From Nitrospira lenta (GTDB lineage Bacteria; Nitrospirota; Nitrospiria; Nitrospirales; Nitrospiraceae): 12,215 bases of DNA. Positions 6,917-12,215 of the stretch are shown here, piece by piece (within the stretch, counting starts at the first letter, position 1; the number at the start of each line of letters is the position of its first letter). The position numbers were made by a program, and so were the translations under genes. The DNA is taken from positions 1-12,215 of the forward strand of contig CAMDRK010000047.1 of the NCBI GenBank assembly GCA_945906715.1, written 5' to 3'. The notes below the pieces were generated by a model that saw only the letters and a list, made by a program, of their open reading frames with translations, was not told where the DNA came from and did no database searches.

Positions 6917-8806
6917 TTACGGAAGCCATGACCATACCGCCAATCGAATCCAGTCCACGATCTGATGCGTCCAGATCCAGCTCAAGGGACGACGATCGAT
7001 CTCGATCTTGCCGGCGCCTTCCATCCCTGGCCGCAGGCGATCATGCGGCTGGTCGAATCGTGCCTCGACCCTGAAAAAGTTCCGACCCTCTTTCGCCGCA
7101 GACACCGGCGTAATCTTCTCCGTCGTCACGTCGATGATCTCCGAGGGAAAGGCCGACAGCATGAGCGAGCCACGTTGCCCGACCATCACGTCCGCGATGT
7201 CTCGTTCGTCGACTTCGATCACCAGGCGATAGCGGTCGAGCGGGGCAATCTCAAAGAGCACTTTTCCCTTCTCGACCGGCGCCCCCAACTGTTGACTGAG
7301 ATCGCCGGTCACGACAATTCCGTCGAAGGGCGCGAGCAATTTCGTGTGCGCGAGCTGATCGTCGAGCAGCGCGATCTCTGCTTGCGCCTGGTGCATCTGC
7401 GCGGTCAGGATTTCCACCTTGGCCGCTTCCCGCTCGGCCATCGCCTTGTGATATTCCTTCTTGTACTCTTCAAGCTTGCTCGTCGATTTCAGTCGTTCCA
7501 GTCTGAGTTCCCGATCATCGAGCGTGCAGAGCACCTGGCCGGCCTGCACCAGATCCCCGGCCCGCGCCGGTGCCTCACGGATATAGCCGTTGAATGGGGC
7601 TGCAGCGGTGCGCTGCACGATCGGCTCCACCACCGTTTTAGCCGAAACGCGGTAGTCCCCCTTCGCCAGAAGAGCAAACAACAGGAGGCCCGCCACCGCT
7701 GCGGTCGCGAGCTTCATCCCGACATGCCGCGGACCGAACAATGAGGCCAGATAGGATTTGATGGAGTCGGCCGCTTTGGCGATCAACCAGCGATCCTCCC
7801 GCCGCTGTGTCTCCAGGATAGGACCGGCCAGGGCGGCGACGGACTGGCAGAGCTCGATCGCCTTCTTGTCGAACGGCCGATCGGCCGGACGTTCGAGCAG
7901 AAGCGCGCCAATCGGCTTGCCGAACGCTTCCAGCGGAATCGAACACAAGGCCCCTGCCCCATGCTGCCTGGCCAACTCGGCATGCGCGCGCGATACCGCG
8001 ACCGACCCGACTGAGCCGCTGGGGTAGACCATGGTCTCGCGTTGATCCACCGCTTCATCCATGGCCTCGGAGATACTGCGAATGAGGTTCGTCGCTTGTT
8101 TGAACTCTGCGCTGTGGGACATTGCGAACACATGCGCACGGCCATTGCGGATGAACCCGAGACTGACACGTTCGCACTGCAGTGTGGTCGCCAGCGCGGT
8201 GGCAAAAGCCATCGCCGATCCGTAGAACCGTTCGTGGCCGAGAGATGTGGCCACCAGGTCAAGGGCAGCCTGAATACGCTCGCGAATCTCGTGTTCAGCC
8301 GTCACCGCTTCCCGTGAAAACAGCAACTCCAGCCAGGCCGCACCCCAGTGGAGTTGCTGCATCATCGCTTGAAGTTGGGGTTCGGATGCAGGAAGGACTT
8401 CCAGCACGGCCGCCCCATGAAGGGCGCCGCGGGATTCAATGGGGTACCCGATTTCGCAGTGGCCGTTCTGAGTCTCCCCTTCAACGGGTTGATGTCGCGA
8501 GACCACTCCACGGCGATCTACCAGCGTGCGCTCAGCGGTCTTAATGAGATGTTTGAGATTGCGGGAGCCTTCCGGCCAGACCGTCACAGGACGAAATGGG
8601 CCTCGTCCCGGAGGACCAAGCAACACCATCCCAGCGCGAACCCCGTCGAGCATTCGGCATTGCAGCGCTAACCAGCTTTGGCAAAACGCCGCCGCAGTCG
8701 AGGCTTCGGCAAACGTAGTCCACAGCTCATGCTCCTGCGTCACTTCGCCATGGGGTTCCGTAGAACCATCTCGCTGAGGGATACTCTTAAGATGTGCCTG
8801 TTGCAT
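6917..8806 (-). CDS. GAF-domain / HlyD fusion adaptor protein
   Basis: A 629-aa inner-membrane adaptor with a large cytoplasmic front. Residues about 28-160 and 180-335 look like two GAF-type modules. The second is clearer (GFIRNGRAHVFAMSH; GALCSIPLEAFGKPIGALLLE; LCQSVAALAGPILE) and is followed by a linker helix. One transmembrane segment lies at about 362-381 (LATAAVAGLLLFALLAKG). A HlyD-type portion follows: lipoyl half 1 near 395-430 (APFNGYIREAPARAGDLVQAGQ), coiled-coil hairpin 435-485, lipoyl half 2 near 486-522 (LLAPFDGIVVTGDLSQQLGAP), then a beta domain (GQRGSLML, LRPGMEGAGKIEID). The C-terminus is unusually rich in Trp and hydrophobic residues. It is the first gene of the exporter operon, behind a candidate promoter. 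GAF domains often bind small ligands or mediate dimerisation; no ligand can be deduced here. An unusual topology for an adaptor. Confidence 0.88.
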   Translation of the reverse strand: MQQAHLKSIPQRDGSTEPHGEVTQEHELWTTFAEASTAAAFCQSWLALQCRMLDGVRAGMVLLGPPGRGPFRPVTVWPEGSRNLKHLIKTAERTLVDRRGVVSRHQPVEGETQNGHCEIGYPIESRGALHGAAVLEVLPASEPQLQAMMQQLHWGAAWLELLFSREAVTAEHEIRERIQAALDLVATSLGHERFYGSAMAFATALATTLQCERVSLGFIRNGRAHVFAMSHSAEFKQATNLIRSISEAMDEAVDQRETMVYPSGSVGSVAVSRAHAELARQHGAGALCSIPLEAFGKPIGALLLERPADRPFDKKAIELCQSVAALAGPILETQRREDRWLIAKAADSIKSYLASLFGPRHVGMKLATAAVAGLLLFALLAKGDYRVSAKTVVEPIVQRTAAAPFNGYIREAPARAGDLVQAGQVLCTLDDRELRLERLKSTSKLEEYKKEYHKAMAEREAAKVEILTAQMHQAQAEIALLDDQLAHTKLLAPFDGIVVTGDLSQQLGAPVEKGKVLFEIAPLDRYRLVIEVDERDIADVMVGQRGSLMLSAFPSEIIDVTTEKITPVSAAKEGRNFFRVEARFDQPHDRLRPGMEGAGKIEIDRRPLSWIWTHQIVDWIRLAVWSWLP

Positions 8807-8905
8807 GTAGCTCTCTTCGTGGAAACACCAGCTCTTCTGTTTGTCAGACGGACACGAGGGACACCCTTACCAGTCGAACCAGAGCAAGCGGCCCTTGTTG
8901 GTCCG

Positions 8906-8934
8906 AGTATCCCCCGCCCGCCTCAAAGTGTCGA
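8906..8934 (-). promoter_or_regulatory. Candidate sigma-70 promoter for the exporter operon
   Basis: On the minus strand TCGACA (8929-8934; 5 of 6 to TTGACA) is followed after exactly 17 bp by GATACT (8906-8911; 4 of 6 to TATAAT). Transcription would start near 8899, giving a leader of about 90 nt before the ATG at 8806. It is the best -35/-10 pair I found in this spacer, but the spacer DNA is very G-rich and the call rests only on sequence match. Confidence 0.4.
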
Positions 8935-9219
8935 GAAAAAGCAACAATTCTTAGTGGAGAAGATCACCGCGAAGACAGAAGAACATCCCGATCACAGAGT
9001 CGGCGGATGGATGAAATGCGCTCCCCAGCCGAGAAGCCAAAGATGGATGTGGAAGGAGTAGATGGCCGCGCAACTCGACAGTCAGAGGACCGAAGCGGAG
9101 AACCGGGTCAGATCAGTATCGTGTCATCGAGAAGTGAGTCATGTATCCAGCTGTTCCAACCACCATGGGCCAGGAAGCCCGGCTACTCGGCGCGCCGTCT
9201 TTAAGAGGTGCATGTGCAT

Positions 9220-9248
9220 GGCAGGGAGCCCTTTCGCGACTCCCTGCC
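9220..9248 (-). terminator. Strong hairpin 3' of the adhesin gene
   Basis: A perfect 9-bp stem, GGCAGGGAG with CTCCCTGCC, flanks an 11-nt loop. It extends to about 13 bp if wobble pairs are allowed. It starts 11 nt after the adhesin TAA. It lacks the T-run of a standard intrinsic terminator, so it may be a weak or Rho-assisted terminator or a 3'-stabilising structure. Confidence 0.55.
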
Positions 9249-9258
9249 ACACCGACTG

Positions 9259-11637
9259 TTAGATGTTGGTGATCTTATCTCCGTCCTTCGTTATGGAGTT
9301 GATATCGGTAATCTTGTCGGTCGATCCAATGATGAACCAGTCGTGACCGGCACTACCGGTTAGTTGGTCTGCGTTCTCGTCCACGACGTCACCATCGTAA
9401 TTCTTGTCTCCAAGATCATCATCTGCAATCCAGTTAGCAGCCCAGTTATCGCTGATCGTTCGGAGGGTGGTATAGTTATTACCCTGCAGCTCTCCCGCGA
9501 CCAGGATGTCATGGCCGGCCGAACCAACCAGCCGATCGGATCCGTCACCACCGATAAGAACGTCGTTCCCCGCGGCTCCGGTGAGGGTATCATTTCCTTG
9601 ATCACCCCAGAGCACATCGTGGCCCGCGCCGCCGGTGATCGTGTCGTTACCGACACCCCCGTGAGCTTCGAGGTTGACATTCCCTGTCAAGCTGATGTTG
9701 TCATCGCACGCCATACCGTACACGATCACGTGCCCGCTGGCACCCACTGAGTAGGAGCCGACGCCGTTGACGGTGATCGCACTCGGGTTGGTGGCATTCA
9801 CCGCGACGGTATCGCAACCACCCGTGCCGACGATGATCAGGTTCGCACCATCTTGGACGGCCGTAATGACGCTCGGAGTCATGACGGTCAGCGTACCCGA
9901 ATTGATGGTCACGTTATAGTTTGACAGCAATCCCGTACCGAAGCCCACGGAACAATTGATGGCATAGTTTCCAACCAAGGCTGCCGCCTGCGTGCCCGCG
10001 CAGGTGTGACTGATGCTCAGGTTCTCGCCGTTGACGCCGGTATTAATTGTCGTCCCGAGGATATTCGCCAGATTGATGGTCTGGCCAAAAGTTTTTGTCG
10101 TATCGGTGACAGTAATGGTCAGCGCCGCCGCTGTGATGTTGGCGGTGGTCGAGGCGGTCGTGTTGAAGCTGTAGTTGCCCGCGTCCGTGCCGGTGATCGT
10201 GATGCCGCTCACCGTGACCGTCTTGCCGGTGCCCACATTCTTGTCGGCGAACGTCGCGCTCGTGTCGCTGGTGGTAAAGACATCGCCGCTCACGCGGTTG
10301 TCCGACAGCGTCACGGTCGCCGCGGTCGTGCCGTTATAGACCTTGTCCACGCCGGTCGCGCTCACCGTCAGCGCCCGGGCTGCGATGTTGGCGGTGGTCG
10401 TGATGGAATTGGTGCTGAGCGTATAGAATCCGGCATTTACGCCGCTGAGGGAGATACCGGAGATCGTGACCGTCTTGCCAGTGGCCACATTCTCATTCGA
10501 GAAGGTCGCGCTCGCGTAGTTGACCGTCACACCGGCTGGAGTTGGGCCAGTATACGTCACGCTGGCGACGTTGTCGCCGTTGTAGGTCTTGTTCGACGCG
10601 GAGAACGTGGGAGTGATCGACGCGGCAGCCACGGTGACGATCGGCGACTGCGGCGTGAACGCACCAGTGGTGTTATTCGTTCCGGAATACGCGGTCGTGT
10701 TGAACGTTTTGTTTCCCAACGCTGTTCCCGTCACTGTGAAGGTGATATCTGCATAGCCGATGGTGGGATCGAGTTTGTTTGCGGCTGGATTACTTGCTGT
10801 GAACTTCAGAGCCGTCGCAGTCGAGTTCGTCGCATCATAAGTCCAGGTCCTGCTTGTCAAATTATCAAACGCCGCAATGGTCGGCGTGCCCGACACGGCG
10901 ATACCCGTGGGCACGTTCACCGTGATCGATCCAATATCAGGATTGGGGGAACTCCCAGCGGAAGTGTTCGTGACCCTGAGCGTGACAGACGTAGCCGTGC
11001 CGTACTGCACCGAGGTGGGGGTGAACACCGCCGTGAAGCTGGCCGAATCCGTGAACTCCGTCGTCGCCACAGCTCCATTCGTCTGGCCCGTGGCTGTCAG
11101 TAGCAGGGACGCGCCGAGGTACTGATCTTCCACAAACCAGTTTGTGCTGATACTGCCGTTGACGGTGAGATCGTTGTCGGGACGGATCAAATCGGCCATG
11201 CCGTCGGCGTTGCGGTCGATCGCTTGCCCGTTCGCATCGTATTCCTGATAGGCGTCAAACCCACCCACGCCGTCGGTGACAAACCACGGGATGTTGCCCA
11301 TGGCGTAATCCTGGATGCCGTCGGTGCGGGTCACTTGGAACTGTACTAGTTCGCCATCGCCGAATTTCAGGCCATCTGCGCTCGTGTTCGACGTCGTGAT
11401 CACCGCCGTTTCTCCCGGCGCATAGTCCGCCTTATCGGTGGTCACTACCGTGGCCGTCATGTCCGGCGTGGTCATGGGCGCGTCCATGGGCGTGGCCGAC
11501 AGGAGTACACGATTTTCCAGGGACTCCAGCACAAAGGCACTGGCGCGCTGTCTGGGCTGTTTCGGGACAGACTTGCGCATGTTGCGCGACTCGCGTCCGA
11601 TCAGTTTATAGAGGCTGCGTAGTTGTGCGAGCTTCAT
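9259..11637 (-). CDS. LEPRxLL-type surface/secreted protein with YDG, MBG and RTX-like repeats
   Basis: A 792-aa predicted exported protein, probably an adhesin or matrix component and the likely client of the neighbouring exporter. The N-terminus is basic without a hydrophobic Sec signal; residues 36-48 (VLESLENRVLLSA) match the LEPRxLL type of motif seen near the start of large extracellular proteins. Then come a D-K-A-D-Y-xPGE beta domain (about 60-200) with an EF-hand-like DRNADGMAD loop (141-149), a Thr/Ser-rich beta domain (205-338), two YDG-type repeats (about 339-423 and 424-508) and an MBG-type domain (508-586) with two Cys (546, 562). Glycine-Asp RTX nonapeptides follow (659-716), and then an acidic C-terminus with DKNYDGD (744-750) and an end DKITDINS...DKITNI. 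A clear AAGGGGA ribosome site precedes the ATG. Domain families are assigned by motif; the adhesion role and client status are inferred. Confidence 0.88.
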   Translation of the reverse strand: MKLAQLRSLYKLIGRESRNMRKSVPKQPRQRASAFVLESLENRVLLSATPMDAPMTTPDMTATVVTTDKADYAPGETAVITTSNTSADGLKFGDGELVQFQVTRTDGIQDYAMGNIPWFVTDGVGGFDAYQEYDANGQAIDRNADGMADLIRPDNDLTVNGSISTNWFVEDQYLGASLLLTATGQTNGAVATTEFTDSASFTAVFTPTSVQYGTATSVTLRVTNTSAGSSPNPDIGSITVNVPTGIAVSGTPTIAAFDNLTSRTWTYDATNSTATALKFTASNPAANKLDPTIGYADITFTVTGTALGNKTFNTTAYSGTNNTTGAFTPQSPIVTVAAASITPTFSASNKTYNGDNVASVTYTGPTPAGVTVNYASATFSNENVATGKTVTISGISLSGVNAGFYTLSTNSITTTANIAARALTVSATGVDKVYNGTTAATVTLSDNRVSGDVFTTSDTSATFADKNVGTGKTVTVSGITITGTDAGNYSFNTTASTTANITAAALTITVTDTTKTFGQTINLANILGTTINTGVNGENLSISHTCAGTQAAALVGNYAINCSVGFGTGLLSNYNVTINSGTLTVMTPSVITAVQDGANLIIVGTGGCDTVAVNATNPSAITVNGVGSYSVGASGHVIVYGMACDDNISLTGNVNLEAHGGVGNDTITGGAGHDVLWGDQGNDTLTGAAGNDVLIGGDGSDRLVGSAGHDILVAGELQGNNYTTLRTISDNWAANWIADDDLGDKNYDGDVVDENADQLTGSAGHDWFIIGSTDKITDINSITKDGDKITNI
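9490..9663 (-). repeat. RTX-like glycine/aspartate nonapeptide repeats
   Basis: These encode adhesin residues 659-716, about six tandem units of the GGxGxDxLx type (HGGVGNDTI, TGGAGHDVL, WGDQGNDTL, TGAAGNDVL, IGGDGSDRL, VGSAGHDIL). In this family such units fold into a calcium-loaded parallel beta-roll, which usually folds only after export into calcium-rich surroundings. It is a hallmark of type I secretion substrates, although no ABC transporter is present here. Confidence 0.9.
10114..10623 (-). repeat. Two tandem YDG-type domain repeats (period about 84 codons)
   Basis: Adhesin residues 339-423 and 424-508 share the frame K-x-Y-N-G, then A-T-F-(S/A)-(N/D)-(E/K)-N-V-(A/G)-T-G-K-T-V-T-(I/V)-S-G-I, then (V/T)-(N/D)-A-G-x-Y, then T-A-N-I-(A/T)-A-(R/A)-A-L. 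DNA identity is patchy but locally perfect: the 17-mer at 10135-10151 recurs at 10384-10400. That pattern fits a fairly recent duplication or continuing exchange between repeats, which can change the number of repeats. Confidence 0.82.
11494..11532 (-). other. LEPRxLL-type N-terminal motif of the adhesin
   Basis: These codons encode residues 36-48, VLESLENRVLLSA, after a basic and mostly polar start. The canonical form would be LEPRxLLSA; here L-E-N-R-V-L-L-S-A keeps the Leu-Glu, Arg and Leu-Leu-Ser-Ala positions but has Asn in place of Pro. The motif is a candidate export or processing signal. No function can be read directly from the sequence. Confidence 0.75.
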
Positions 11638-11643
11638 GGCAAA

Positions 11644-11650
11644 TCCCCTT
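11644..11650 (-). promoter_or_regulatory. Strong ribosome binding site of the adhesin gene
   Basis: AAGGGGA lies 6 nt before the ATG at 11637 on the minus strand, inside an A-rich run. It is the best ribosome site in the window and supports the chosen start. It also suggests higher translation of the adhesin than of the exporter genes, whose sites are weaker. Confidence 0.75.
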
Positions 11651-11980
11651 TTTTAATATGGTGACGTCGGTCTCAATGGACTTATTCTCTACTTCTTCAT
11701 GTGCGTAAATGAGCTCTGGGAACAACTGAAGTGCTGCATGGAACACTTGTATATCCAGAACCAATGAAAAGATATTCCTCAGAAGGATACGATGGCCCTC
11801 AAAGGTGGGGGGACACTGATAAGGTCCGGCAGGATTCCTGTTTCGATCAATTCCTGTGCTGGGTTTCGCTCCACTCAGGTTCCGCAGGTGCCTACCGCTA
11901 CTCTTCAAGCGGGATCAATGAAGCGACGGATAGAACGGAGGATGCTCTTGAAAGGAGAAACTGCACAGTTACGAGCCATG

Positions 11981-12012
11981 AAAAAGGGGCCTGCCCAGGC
12001 TCTTCTAGCCCA
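11981..12012 (-). terminator. Probable intrinsic terminator of tyrS
   Basis: Reading leftwards on the minus strand, a GC-rich stem is followed by CCCTTTTTC. Two folds compete: GCCT-GGGC-AGGC, or the outer GGGC...GCCC. The T-run ends about 75 nt after the tyrS TAA. It should separate tyrS transcription from the adhesin gene. Confidence 0.65.
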
Positions 12013-12054
12013 AACAACCCCCTTCTCACTTTTGACACCAATCAACCGAACTGC

Positions 12055-12215
12055 TTACAGCGACATCTCCACCAGCGCAAACTTTCTGCGACCGACCTTC
12101 AGACGATAGGTTCGTCCTGCCACAATCGCTAATACGGAATTTGCATCGCTCTGTTTCTGTTCATCGACCTCTAGGCCACCCTGAATAATCAGCCGCCGGG
12201 CCTCGCTCTTACTCG
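12055..12215 (-). CDS. tyrS: Tyrosyl-tRNA synthetase, C-terminal S4 domain (partial, 5' end outside window)
   Basis: The last 52 residues are visible. They begin SKSEARRLIIQGGLEVDE, a typical S4 RNA-binding domain opening, and end in GRTYRLKVGRRKFALVE and a short tail before TAA. TyrRS charges tRNA-Tyr with tyrosine in the cytoplasm; the S4 domain contacts the tRNA. S4 domains occur in other proteins, but the SxSEARRLIxQGG...VxVGxRKF pattern at the extreme C-terminus fits TyrRS best. A partial second copy of this end lies at 132-245. Confidence 0.82.
   Translation of the reverse strand, partial: SKSEARRLIIQGGLEVDEQKQSDANSVLAIVAGRTYRLKVGRRKFALVEMSL
12067..12129. repeat. Right copy of 63-bp direct repeat (inside tyrS)
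   Basis: Counterpart of 144-206, in the same orientation, with three differences. It is embedded in the intact tyrS reading frame 12 nt before its stop codon. If an insertion event created the pair, this copy would be the one that keeps tyrS functional. Confidence 0.8.

Larger units (their letters stand above)
8807..9258 (-). other. 452-bp spacer between adhesin and exporter operon
   Basis: No convincing gene lies here; the short open frames on the plus strand have no recognisable protein features. It contains a hairpin directly after the adhesin stop (9220-9248) and the promoter candidate at 8906-8934. A weak GAAGAGAG ribosome site lies before the GAF-HlyD start. The length and content suggest that the adhesin and the exporter are separate transcription units, or are joined only by partial read-through. 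The stretch 8940-9200 holds nothing I can name. Confidence 0.6.
11638..12054 (-). other. 417-bp region between tyrS and the adhesin
   Basis: It holds the probable tyrS terminator (11981-12012) and the adhesin ribosome site. I see no convincing -35/-10 pair, no RNA gene and no believable coding region in the rest. The long 5' region would leave room for an alternative-sigma promoter or a structured leader, but nothing specific can be supported. Confidence 0.5.

Noticed and set aside
305..8806. Ordinary RND efflux or ABC-type type I secretion operon
   Set aside because: No RND pump and no ABC ATPase (Walker A plus LSGGQ signature) is encoded; the only ATPase has SecA motifs.
8678..9262. Plus-strand open frames across the adhesin-exporter spacer
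   Set aside because: Their translations are low-complexity and overlap the hairpin and real gene ends; nothing supports a protein.
11606..11908. 100-codon minus-strand open frame overlapping the adhesin start
   Set aside because: It overlaps the well-supported adhesin start in another frame, has no recognisable features and no good ribosome site.
11962..11978. Sigma-54-like TGG...GCA upstream of the adhesin
   Set aside because: The GG to GC spacing is 11 instead of 10 nt and it overlaps the tyrS terminator region.
1..12215. Integrase, transposase or tRNA gene as the island's mobility module
   Set aside because: None was recognised on either strand; mobility rests only on the duplicated tyrS end.

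Overview
The window holds one compact minus-strand locus that looks like a self-contained protein-export island. It lies downstream of tyrS, whose 3' end enters at the right edge. Gene content, a GC-rich base composition and iterated-heptad intergenic palindromes fit a Gram-negative environmental bacterium. A Nitrospirota (Nitrospira-like) host is my best guess, made from memory of similar loci; Planctomycetota or others cannot be excluded.

Layout from right to left, which is the direction of transcription: (1) the tyrS C-terminus (12055-12215) with a probable terminator; (2) a 417-bp leader without a gene; (3) a 792-aa secreted or surface protein (9259-11637) with an LEPRxLL-type N-terminus, two YDG-type repeats, an MBG-type domain and C-terminal RTX-like calcium-binding nonapeptides; (4) a 452-bp spacer with a strong hairpin behind the adhesin stop and a good candidate sigma-70 promoter before the next gene; (5) a GAF-GAF-TM-HlyD adaptor (6917-8806); (6) a PqqD-like/M50 site-2-protease/HlyD triple fusion (4674-6821); (7) a shortened SecA-like ATPase (2690-4681), overlapping gene 6 by 8 nt; (8) a periplasmic HlyD/RND-type adaptor (1735-2616); (9) a TolC-family outer-membrane channel (305-1636). 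Beyond tolC is a degraded second copy of the tyrS 3' end (132-245) and a heptad-repeat palindrome (45-127).

Proposed function: a type-I-like trans-envelope exporter with no ABC or RND pump in view. The SecA-like ATPase would supply energy. The M50 fusion would supply the membrane domain and possibly leader recognition or cleavage. Three HlyD modules would form the adaptor and TolC the outer-membrane exit. The adhesin next door, which has no ordinary Sec signal peptide, is the obvious client. The domain identities are read from motifs; the way they work together is inference.

The two tyrS 3' ends (60 of 63 bases identical, all differences in the shared codons synonymous) bracket the whole locus. 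They suggest the set entered or moved as a unit at the tyrS 3' end, although no integrase is present in the window.
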